Source: Gracilaria vermiculophylla
Taxonomy: Eukaryota > Rhodophyta > Florideophyceae > Gracilariales > Gracilariaceae
DNA length: 37,500 bases
Assembly: GCA_019155205.2 (NCBI GenBank)
Contig: JAHNZQ020000277.1
Coordinates: forward strand, 567,801 to 605,300
Direction of reading: 5' to 3'
Position 1 is the stretch's first letter; each line of letters starts with the position of its first letter. The notes under the pieces are model-generated. The model was not told the DNA's origin. It saw only the letters and a list, made by a program, of their open reading frames with translations, and did not search any database. A program made the position numbers and the translations under genes. Of this stretch, positions 1 to 7,866 are shown one piece after another.

Positions 1-45
1 GGGGCGGGGGGGGGGTGGCGGGGGCGGGGCGGGGGGGCGGGGGGG

Positions 46-46
<1 letters not shown>

Positions 47-128
<82 letters not shown>
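47..128. repeat. poly-G homopolymer, 82 nt
   Basis: An uninterrupted run of G that follows shorter G runs broken by single C or T from base 1. It lies about 400 nt upstream of the zinc-finger gene, with G on the coding strand. It could be a true simple repeat able to form G-quadruplexes, or a sequencing or assembly artefact near a contig edge. Confidence 0.95.
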
Positions 129-535
129 CGGAAGGGCGGCGCGGCGCGGGGAGGGAGCAACGGGCGCGCGGGGCGGAGCGAATGCAGCGGCGGAGGGGGG
201 GCGGGGGGTGATACGGCACGCCACGGGCGCGCGCGCGGCGCGGCGCGGCGGCTGGCGCGGCGCGCTGGCGCGGCGGCGCGGCGCGGCGCGGCCGCGCGGC
301 GGCGCAGCGGCGCGGCCGCGCGACTTGGCGCCGCGCCGTTGGCGGCCGCGAAGATATTTGCGCCACCAGAGCACCCGCCGCCGCGCGCGCATCGCGCCGC
401 GCGCGCCCCAAAATCGGCCGCCGCCGCCGCCGCCGCGCGCGCCGATCCGCCCCCCGCCGCGCCCCCCCGCTGCGCCGCGCGCGCGGCCGCGTGCGCGCCG
501 CGTGGCCGCTGCGCGCCGCGCGCGCGCCGCTCCAC
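129..535. other. GC-rich leader upstream of the zinc-finger gene
   Basis: Almost pure G/C sequence, much of it alternating CG and GC. Open frames run through on both strands because stop codons are AT-rich, so none is evidence of a gene. An AT-richer island near 350-365 reads GATATTTGCGCC and resembles an E2F-type TTTGCGCC site. I see no tRNA or other RNA gene. Confidence 0.4.
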
Positions 536-1015
536 ATGCGCCGCGCCCCCCGCGCCGCGCCGCGCCCGCCGCCGCCGCACGCCGCGCCCGCCGCCCCGCG
601 CCGCTCCCGCCGCATGCTGCGCCGCCTGCCGACGGCGCGCCGCCTCGCGCGCGCGCTCGCGCCCGCGCGCCCCGCGCCGCGCCCACCACCGCCGCGGCGC
701 GCGCTGGCGGCGCGCCGCACGCCGCCGCGCGAGCCGCCGCGCGAGCCGCCGCGCGAGCCGCCGCGCGAGCACAGGCTGCACATGGCGTTCACGTGCGCCA
801 AGTGCGACGCGCGCGCGCTCAGCACCTTCTCCAAGCGCGCCTACACGCACGGCGTCGTCATCGTCGCGTGCCGCACGTGCGACGCGCGCCACCTCATCGC
901 CGACAACCTCGGCTGGTTCGGCCCCGACGCCACCAACGTCGAGCGCCTCGCCGCCGCCAACGCGCACTCCGTCACCACCGTCACCGCCTCCGACCGCGAC
1001 CACGACAGCGCGTAG
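536..1015 (+). CDS. ZIM17: DNL-type zinc finger protein (Zim17/Hep1/DNLZ family), mitochondrial or plastid Hsp70 escort protein
   Basis: Members of this family keep organellar Hsp70 soluble during protein import and folding. The conserved domain is clear. Counting from the first ATG (159 residues), CxxC pairs lie at about residues 87/90 and 112/115, with the invariant HGVVIVAC stretch between them, followed by HLIADNLGWF containing the family-defining D-N-L. The first ~80 residues are Arg/Ala/Pro-rich without acidic residues until a PPRE repeat, as expected of an organellar targeting sequence. The start is uncertain: ATG 536 is the first in frame, but ATG 614 gives MLRRLPTARRLARALAPA, a more typical amphipathic presequence. 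The frame is open further upstream only from a GTG. It converges on the coiled-coil gene, with 54 nt between the stop codons. The domain call is firm; mitochondrion versus plastid is not decided. Confidence 0.85.
   Translation: MRRAPRAAPRPPPPHAAPAAPRRSRRMLRRLPTARRLARALAPARPAPRPPPPRRALAARRTPPREPPREPPREPPREHRLHMAFTCAKCDARALSTFSKRAYTHGVVIVACRTCDARHLIADNLGWFGPDATNVERLAAANAHSVTTVTASDRDHDSA
721..770 (+). repeat. 12-bp tandem repeat coding for Pro-Pro-Arg-Glu
   Basis: About four copies of a 12-bp unit (GCCGCCGCGCGA with small phase ambiguity) lie inside the zinc-finger gene. They encode consecutive PPRE units just before the DNL domain. They are probably a linker grown by slippage. Confidence 0.85.
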
Positions 1016-1069
1016 CGCCCCGCCGCCGCCCGGCTGCGCCGCCGTTGTTTTACTCTCTCCGCCAAAACG

Positions 1070-3661
1070 CTACTCGCGCGCACTGCCGCCGCCCGCCGCC
1101 TTGGCGCGCGCCGCCTGCAGCTCGGACACGCGCGCCTGCAGCGCCTCCCTGTCGCTCGCCGCGCGCCTCCCCTCGTCCGCCGCCTGCCGCTGCACGCGCC
1201 CCACCTCCCTTCTGGCCTCGTCCCTCTCCCTCGCCAACGCGCTCGCGCGCCCCGCCGCCTCCTGCCGCCCCTCGCGCTGCGCCGCCTCCAGCTCCGCCGT
1301 AAACCGCCGCTGCATCTCCGCCAGCTTCGCCTCGTACCCCGCGCGCACGCCCTGCACCTCCCTCTCCCGCCCCGCCCGCTCGCTCTCCAGCTGCCGCTCG
1401 TGCGCGCGCGTCGCGTCCTTCGCCCCCTGCGCCGCCTGCTCCTGCGCCGCGCGCAGCCGCCCCTCCAGCGCCGCCACCTGCTGCTGCCACCGCGCCCGCT
1501 CCGCCGCCGCCTCCGCGCTGCGCGCCGCCGCCGCGCGCTGCGCCCCCGCCTCCGCCTCCGCGCGCGCCCGCTCCACGTCGCCGCGCACCGACGCCAGCGC
1601 CGCCTCGCGCTCGCGCGCCGCCGCCTCCGCCGCGCGCCGTGCCGCCGCCTCGCCCGCGCGCGCCGCCGCCGCGTCCGCGCGCGCGCGCGCCACCTGCGCC
1701 CCGAGCGCCTCCACCGCGTCGCCCAGCCGCTGCGCCGCGCGCTCCGCCTCGCCCGCCTGCCGCGCCAGCTCCGCGCGCTCGGGCGCGCTGGCCGCCTCCG
1801 CCTCGGCCGCCGCGCGCTCGCGCCCCAGCGCCGCGTTCTCGCCGCGCAGCGCCTCCACCGCCGCCACCAGCCGCGCGCGCTCCGCCCCAAGCGCCTCCCG
1901 CTGCTCCAGCAGCCGCGCGCGCAGCGCCTCCGCCTCCGCCGCGCGCTGCGCCGCCTGCGCCGCCAGCCCGTCCGACAGCCGCCGCAGCGCCGCCGCCTCG
2001 GCGCGCGCGTCCTGCGCCTCGCCCTCCAGCGCCACCTCCGCCCCGCCGCGCGCCACCTCCACGCCCGTCCCCTCCTCCACCACCGACACGCTGTCCACGC
2101 CCAGCGAGCGCGCCGCGCCCACCATGGCGCGCGCCACCGCCTGCTGCTCCCCGCGCCCCAGCCGGTGGAACGCCTTGGACACCTGCACCTCCAGCGTCGG
2201 CTCCGCGCGCAGCGAGTCCAACGACGCCGACAGCACCAGCGACGCGCGCGACTCCAGCGCCTTGGCCACCGTGTCCAGCGCCAGCGCGTCCGACACGTCG
2301 CCCGCCCCCGCGCTGCCGGCGGCCGCCGACTGCGCCGCCGACTTGCCCATTTCGCCCTTCTCGGACGGCGCCGCCACCGAACCGGAGCGCACCGATGGGG
2401 CGCTGCGGCGCGCTGCACTTGCGGCGCGCGCCTCAGCGCCCTGCGACGGCGCCGGCGTGGAAGCGCGCTCGGCGTCCTGTGCAGCCGGCGGGAACAGCTC
2501 GCTGCGCGCGCCGGAGCGCGCGCCGTCCGCCGCCGGCACGCGCCGCTGCCGCTGCAGCTTCCTCTCCAGCGCCGCCGTCTGCGCGTCCAGCTCGTGTCGC
2601 GGCGCGTCTGCGGCGGGCCGCGCGCCGGAGAACAGCGAGGGCAGCGCGGCGACCGCGAGCAGCGCGCCGAGCGCGCCCGCGCCAATCGCCTCCGGCGCCG
2701 CGTGCTGCAGCGCGCGCGGCAGCACGTTGCGCTTGAGCCACGGCACGGAGCGCGCGCGCCAGCCGCGCGCCGCCGCCGCGCCCAGCGCGGCCGCCGCGTC
2801 GGCCGCCGACGCGCGCAGCCGCGCCGCCGCGCCGCCGCCGCCGCCGCCGCCGCCGCGCGGCGCGCGCGCGCGCTGCAGCGCGCCGTGCAGCGCGCCGCGC
2901 GCGCGCCGCCCGAGCTCGAACGCGCGCGAGGCGCGCCCCGCCGCCGTGCACAGCTGCTGCGCGCGCGCCAGCGCGCGGCGCTGGCGCTCGAGGCGCGCGT
3001 CGCTGCGCGCGCGCGCCGCCTGCTGCGCCGCGTCGCGCGCCTTTTGCGCCGCCTCCACGTCCTGCGCCGACAGCTTGACGGAGGTTGCGGCGCGCGGCGC
3101 GGCGGCGGCGGCGGCGGGTGCGTCTGCGGGTGCGTCCGCGGGTGCGTCTGCAGGTGCGTCTGCAGGTGCGTCTGCGGGTTTGTCTGCGGGTGGTGCGTCT
3201 GCGCGTGCGTCTGCGGGTGGTGCGTCTGCGCGTGCGTCCGCGGGTGCGTCCGCGGGTGCGTCCGCGGGTGCGTCCGCGGCGGCAGCGGCGGCGTCCGGCC
3301 GCGGCGGCGGCGGCGACGACGACTGCTCGGCGAGGCGGTCGACGGCGGCCGCCTCGGCGCCATGGGCGGGCGCGGGGACGGGAGCGTCCGCCGGCGGCGG
3401 CGGCGGCGACGCCTGGTCTACGAGGCGGCGGGCGGCGGCGGCGCGCGTCTGCGGCGGGGCGTCGCCAAAGGCGGCGGCGTCCACGACGGCGGGCGGCGGC
3501 GGCGGCTTGCGCTCGGCGTCGGGCGCGGGCGCCGCCGCCACGAGCGGCGCGCGCGGCGCGCGCAGAGGGGCGCGCGCGACGCGGGCGCAGCGCGCGCGCG
3601 CGCGGCGGCGGCTCGCGTGGCGCACAAGCAGCGGGGCGGCAAACGCCTGCGGCGGCGCCAT
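1070..3661 (-). CDS. Alanine-rich membrane-anchored coiled-coil protein, probably organelle-targeted; function unknown
   Basis: 863 residues from the ATG at 3661. The frame stays open upstream into the 23-bp repeat array, but that part translates the repeat and is unlikely to be protein. The N-terminus (MAPPQAFAAPLLVRHASRRR, followed by more Arg/Ala) looks like an organellar targeting peptide. Residues ~30-190 are Pro/Ala-rich with repeated ADAP/ADAPP units. Residues ~195-300 are basic and helical, with a poly-Gly run. Residues ~323-345 (AIGAGALGALLAVAALPSLF) form one short hydrophobic span. A small mixed region with VSVVEEGTGVEVA follows, then residues ~560-850 are a long Ala/Glu/Arg heptad coiled coil. 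I recognise no family. The composition is dominated by GC-rich codons (Ala, Arg, Gly, Pro), so low-complexity homology would mislead. The real-gene case rests on alternating acidic/basic heptads and the absence of such order in the antisense frames. Confidence 0.7.
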   Translation of the reverse strand: MAPPQAFAAPLLVRHASRRRARARCARVARAPLRAPRAPLVAAAPAPDAERKPPPPPAVVDAAAFGDAPPQTRAAAARRLVDQASPPPPPADAPVPAPAHGAEAAAVDRLAEQSSSPPPPRPDAAAAAADAPADAPADAPADARADAPPADARADAPPADKPADAPADAPADAPADAPADAPAAAAAAPRAATSVKLSAQDVEAAQKARDAAQQAARARSDARLERQRRALARAQQLCTAAGRASRAFELGRRARGALHGALQRARAPRGGGGGGGGAAARLRASAADAAAALGAAAARGWRARSVPWLKRNVLPRALQHAAPEAIGAGALGALLAVAALPSLFSGARPAADAPRHELDAQTAALERKLQRQRRVPAADGARSGARSELFPPAAQDAERASTPAPSQGAEARAASAARRSAPSVRSGSVAAPSEKGEMGKSAAQSAAAGSAGAGDVSDALALDTVAKALESRASLVLSASLDSLRAEPTLEVQVSKAFHRLGRGEQQAVARAMVGAARSLGVDSVSVVEEGTGVEVARGGAEVALEGEAQDARAEAAALRRLSDGLAAQAAQRAAEAEALRARLLEQREALGAERARLVAAVEALRGENAALGRERAAAEAEAASAPERAELARQAGEAERAAQRLGDAVEALGAQVARARADAAAARAGEAAARRAAEAAAREREAALASVRGDVERARAEAEAGAQRAAAARSAEAAAERARWQQQVAALEGRLRAAQEQAAQGAKDATRAHERQLESERAGREREVQGVRAGYEAKLAEMQRRFTAELEAAQREGRQEAAGRASALARERDEARREVGRVQRQAADEGRRAASDREALQARVSELQAARAKAAGGGSARE
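3110..3290 (-). repeat. 12-bp tandem repeats coding for Ala-Asp-Ala-Pro
   Basis: On the + strand this is a string of GGTGCGTCTGCG-like 12-mers with a few 15-mer variants. On the coding strand they give ADAP, ADAR and ADAPP units (about residues 125-182 of the coiled-coil protein), ending in a poly-Ala run. Confidence 0.85.
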
Positions 3662-3860
3662 GGTGGCGGCGGGCGGCGGCGCTGGCGGCGAGACGCGCGG
3701 CGTCGGGGGCGCGCGACACGCACGCGGTCGCTCGGGCACGGGCGACTGCGCTGTGCGCAAGCGCGGCGGCTGCGCGCGAGAGAAGACGTGCGCCACAAGC
3801 CGCTGGTGGTGGGTGGCGTGCGCGCGCCGCCAGCCGCGGAGCTCGCGCGTCCGCGACAGC

Positions 3861-3999
3861 AAACGTAAACGTGGCCAGCGCGCAAACGTAAACGTGGCCA
3901 GCGCGCAAACGTAAACGTGGCCAGCGCGCAAACGTAAACGTGGCCAACGCGCAAACGTAAACGTGGCCAGCGCGCAAATGCAAAACGTGGCCAGCGCGA
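3861..3999. repeat. 23-bp tandem repeat array, six copies, with paired ACGT cores
   Basis: GTGGCC recurs at 3871, 3894, 3917, 3940, 3963 and 3987, giving spacings of 23, 23, 23, 23 and 24. The unit contains AAACGTAAACGTGGCCAGCG. Copy four has one change and copy six is diverged. Each full unit carries two ACGT cores, one in a CACGT (G-box-like) context on the minus strand. It lies about 200-340 nt upstream of the coiled-coil start codon. Confidence 0.95.
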
Positions 4000-4208
4000 C
4001 AAAGCGCACAGCGCCGTTTCAGCCGCACAGCGCACGCACCGCGTCGATGCGCCCCCCGCACACAGCATGAAGCGCGAGCGTTTGTGCATGCTCGCTCTCT
4101 ACACTGCTCCCAGCTCTCCGGCGCAACGCGGCGCCCGGCAACAACCAACCGCGCACAGCCGCACAGCACGCGCGCGCACAAACGCTCCCGCACCATGCGC
4201 CCGTTCTG

Positions 4209-4233
4209 TATGTACACTTTTACACTGTACATA
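4209..4233 (-). promoter_or_regulatory. Inverted repeat carrying a PUF-binding motif (UGUANAUA) in the probable PUF 3' UTR
   Basis: On the + strand TATGTACA (4209-4216) and TGTACATA (4226-4233) are perfect reverse complements around a 9-nt loop. In the minus-strand transcript of the PUF gene, about 300 nt after its stop, the second arm reads UGUACAUA. That is an exact match to the UGUANAUA element predicted from the protein's own repeat residues. Whether the UTR reaches this far is not shown by the sequence. Confidence 0.55.
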
Positions 4234-4518
4234 ACCACATTCTTCCTTACAACACTTCAAAGCAGATTCGGTGCCAACACGAAAGCGTCGCACTTCCGCC
4301 AGTCTACCAAGGCGGCATAAAAAAAACAAACGCTCAACGGCACATGGTACATCTCACAACCACCCCGCTTCATCATTCTCCAGTCCTACGCACCACGCCC
4401 TCCCACACAACTCTACAACATCATCAAAACATTATTAACAACAACAACAACAAACAAAAAGAAAACAAAAAGGCGCATTCAACTCTTCCGCCGTTTCAAC
4501 TCTTCCGCCGTCTCGCAG

Positions 4519-6316
4519 TCATTGCACCAGAGGCGCAACGCCTTTGGGCATCCTCTTCATAATCTTCGCTTGGATGCGCTTCCCGTACGGGCTCTGCTTC
4601 AGAGAGGGCAGGTGCGGGCGAATCGCCTCGCAGATGCGCTCCAACTGACAACCCTCGGCAACCTGCAGCGCCCTCTGAATCACATAATTCCCATACGCAT
4701 CGTGCAGTAGTCGCCTCATCGTGTCCTCGCTCTCGATGAGTTCGTCAATCAGCTGGCGCTTGGTTTCGCGATCGCCCAGTTGCAGCCCCTTCTCCACCAC
4801 GTTGCTGGAGAACTTTTGCATAGAAAGCTCCGCCACATGACCGCGAAGGCGCCGAATAATCTCGCTCGTGTACACCGGAAAGTTCAACTCCAGCACGTAC
4901 TGCACAACGTAGTTGCCAAACGCGTTCTGCACCAGCGGCAGCGCGTTGGCGTTGATCTGCTGCGCCAGCTGATTGCGCTGCGCCGGCGACGCATAGTCCA
5001 TACAGCGCTGCATCACGCAGCACCCGTGCCGGTGCGTGGCCAGCTCGAAACAGTTGGCCGCCACCGCGTCGTACACAAACTGGTTGTGCGCCGGCTCCAT
5101 ACGATTGAGGCACCTCTGAATTACATGGTTGCCGTTGATATCCTTCATCAGTGATACAGCCGCGGGCGCCAGAGCCTTGCACACCGCGTCCACCTGCTCG
5201 CGCGTCGACAAGCACTCCACCATCCGCTGCACAGCGCGCGTGCCGTGCATATTCGTTGATACAGACGCAATCGCCGCCGCGCACCGCTCCACCAGCGCCA
5301 GCCGTTGCGCATCATTACAAAACTCAAACAGCTTCTGGCAGAGGTAGTTGCCGAACGGGTCCATCATGAGCTCCACAAACTTGTCGTAACACTCTTCAAA
5401 GATGGAATTAATATACAACGCATTCCCCTCTTCCAGCTTGGTCTGCAGGAAGCGGCAGCCGTGCTGGTCCCTGGCGAGCTCCTCGGCGCGGCCCACGACG
5501 TCGTTGAACGACGACAGCTTCACCGAGCTGTTTCCCGCCAGCACAATGGCGTCGCCCGCCGCAGCGCCGCGAGCGGACACGCGCTCGTTGCCCGCGCCCA
5601 CGCCCCGGCGCATGCACGCGCTGGCGCCGCTGTTCACGCCCGCGGCAGACCTTGCATACGAGTCGGCGCCACTCACCGAACGGCGCCCGTCGCCAGACCT
5701 TCCGTCTCTCCTCGACGACGGCGCCCCATTGCGTGCGTGATGCACCCCGATTCCATTCGCGTTCATCGACGTCAAACTAGAGCCGGCGTGCTCGTTCATG
5801 TGCACGCCGTTGGTGCGGTACACAGCAGCGGCCGCCGCCGCCGCCGCAGCGGCCGCCTGCGCGTTCACGTAATCGACCGGCATGCGGCCGCGCGACCCGG
5901 CGTACGCGTCCGGCGCGGCATGCTGTGGAGACGGAGCGTAAACGCCATACGGGTAAAGCGACGGTGGCTGCGCTCCGGCAGGCGTCGCGCGGGAGCGCTG
6001 CGGTTGCGAAGACGGCGCAGCCGACGAGACGGCACTCGGGGATGAATACATGTGTCGCGACGACGAGAACAGCGAGGAGGAGGAGTCGCGATACGGGGAC
6101 ACGCGGGCCGGGGGGTATTGCATGGGGGCTTGTGGCGAGGCGTACTTGAGCACGAGGTCGTCCGGAGAGTCGACGTTGAACAAATCGGGCGAGTGCGGCG
6201 ACGTGTACGAAGAAAGCATGGTGGTGTCGAATTCGTAGGCGTTCTTTCTGGAAGGATGCGCGGGGCTCCAGCGCTGAGAGGACGCAGAGTTGTAGGGCAG
6301 AGGGGAGGAATGGTGA

Positions 6317-6358
<42 letters not shown>

Positions 6359-7353
6359 GCGGCGGCGCCGGGGGCGTGGGTGGATTGGTGGTAGTACGGG
6401 GAGGGGTAGGATGCATAGGGCGAGTGGGGCGAAGGCACTTCGTACGAAGAGTTGGCTACCGGCGGGTAAACAGCGGCGGCGGCGGCGAGGTGGTCGTCGT
6501 CCAGCGAGAGGTGGGCCAGTTTCCACAGCGGCGGGGACTGCGGCAGCGGGGCGGCGGAACGGGCGGGGCGCGACGCGGTGGGGCGCGCGGCCGACGGCGG
6601 GAGCGAACGCGTGTGGTGCAGGCGCTGCTGCTGGTGCGGCGGGGTGGAGGGCGGCTGGGCGGCTGCGGCAGACGCGGGGTGACGCAGATGCGACGGCGGG
6701 TGCGGCGGCGGCGGCGGCGACGAGGGCGGGGCGGCGGCGGCAGCGGCGGCGGCGGCGGCGGCGACAGCAGCGGCGGCGGCGGCGGCGGTGTGGTGGTGGG
6801 CGGCGGCGGCGGCGGCGGCGGCGGACGGGGAGTGCAGGAAGGGCTGCGAGGCGCGCGGCAGCAGGGGGTGGTCGGCGTTGAGGCTGGACGGGTTGGACGA
6901 CGGGCGCATGGACGAGGACTCACGGAAAATGAGGTCGTCGAAGCTGGCATTGGAGTCGTCACGGCGCAGGGGCTGGATGTCGAGCGGGGCGGAGGGGCGC
7001 AGGCGCGGGCGCGGGCGCGGCGGGGGCGCGTTGAGCGGGAGCGGCGGGGGTAGCTTGGTGCGCTCGGGGTTGTCGTTGTAGAAGCTCTCGTAGTCCTCGT
7101 CGAGGCGGATATCGGAGAAGATGCCCGAGTAGTCGGCCTTGAAGGCGAAGAGGCTCCGGGAGGAGATCTCAAGGTCGGGGGGGGCGGAAGCGGAGGCAGC
7201 GCGGTCGGGGACGCCGAGCAGGGCGTCGGAGGCGAGGGGGGACGGGGCGCGCTCGGGCGGCTTGGAACGGTGCGGGTCGAGATATGCGGGCGGGCGCGCG
7301 GCGGAGACGGCTGAGGGCGGCGGCGGCGGCGGCGGCAACATGTGGTCGGGCAT
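4519..7353 (-). CDS. PUM: Pumilio/PUF family RNA-binding translational repressor
   Basis: 944 residues from ATG 7353 (MPDHMLPP); the frame is open upstream only from a GTG in low-complexity sequence. The C-terminal Pumilio homology domain (~605-940) has eight repeats. Base-reading residues in order are: C-R-Q (GCRFLQ), N-Y-Q (GNYLCQ), T-R-Q (GTRAVQ), N-H-Q (GNHVIQ), C-C-Q (GCCVMQ), N-Y-Q (GNYVVQ), S-N-E (SSNVVE) and N-Y-Q (GNYVIQ). By the known PUF code this reads UGUANAUA in the 3' UTRs of target mRNAs, usually causing deadenylation or repression in the cytoplasm. GCCVMQ in repeat 5 resembles plant PUMs. Near residue 80 an acidic RLDEDYESFYND segment followed by LPPPL resembles the N-terminal motif of plant group I PUMs (from memory). 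The middle is disordered, with poly-Ala, poly-Pro and His runs. It may regulate itself through the inverted repeat downstream. Confidence 0.95.
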
Positions 7354-7866
7354 TGGTGCAGCGGGGGGCGGCGGCAGGGGCGGCGGCGGTGGGGGGTTGT
7401 GGGGGGCGGGAGGGGGGCTCGGCGAGGTCGCGGCGCGCAGGCTGGACGACGTCACGCGCAGCTCGGCGGCGCGACAGCAGCAGCTCGGCGCGCGCCGGAG
7501 CAGAGAGCGCGCAAGCTCGCGCGCACGCACGTGCGCCGCGGCCCGGCGCGCGCGGCCGGCGCCGCGCCGCCCCGCGCCGCGCCGCGCAACGCGCGCCCCT
7601 CGCCGTGGACAGCTGACTCACGTGGGACGCGTGGAAGTCGTGGAATCATGAAACGCGTGGACGCGGTGCATCCGTGTGTGACGTGGACGAGTGGGCGCGT
7701 GGATGGGTTGGACAATCAGAATGGCAGCGAGGGCGGAGGTTGAGCAGCTGGGCGGTGCACGCGTGTGGATGAGGGCGGTGTGCGGCGCACGCAGGAGTTG
7801 TTGGGAGCGGTTTTAGAGTGAGCGGTTGGACGCAGGGACTAGGAGAGGGGGGGGGTTTGGAGTGGG
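7354..7866. other. Intergenic region: PUF promoter/5' UTR and dolichol kinase 3' region
   Basis: The PUF-proximal half is very GC-rich and open in several frames without initiating ATGs. The right half (about 7620-7860) is G/T-rich on the + strand with repeated GTGGA and GCGTGGA words. No RNA gene or terminator is recognised. Confidence 0.4.

Larger units (their letters stand above)
3662..4518. other. Intergenic region: promoter of the coiled-coil gene and 3' region of the PUF gene
   Basis: Both flanking genes read leftward, so the right part should hold the PUF 3' UTR and the left part the coiled-coil promoter. It contains the 23-bp array (3861-3999), a perfect inverted repeat with a PUF motif (4209-4233), and an A-rich AAC-repeat stretch at about 4430-4470. 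No AATAAA is visible on the minus strand. Small open frames here (for example 4084-4320 +) have no recognisable product. Confidence 0.6.

Noticed and set aside
15..3914. 1299-codon open frame on the + strand, with others antisense to the coiled-coil gene
   Set aside because: It starts in the poly-G run, is pure Ala/Arg/Gly/Ser low complexity, and is antisense to an ordered coiled coil. GC-rich DNA lacks stop codons in every frame.
2433..4238. 601-codon minus-strand frame
   Set aside because: Arg/Ala low complexity that overlaps the coiled-coil gene in another frame and translates the 23-bp array; no domain.
4519..7530. Longer N-terminus for the PUF protein
   Set aside because: The extra 59 codons begin at GTG, not ATG; the first ATG in frame is at 7353.
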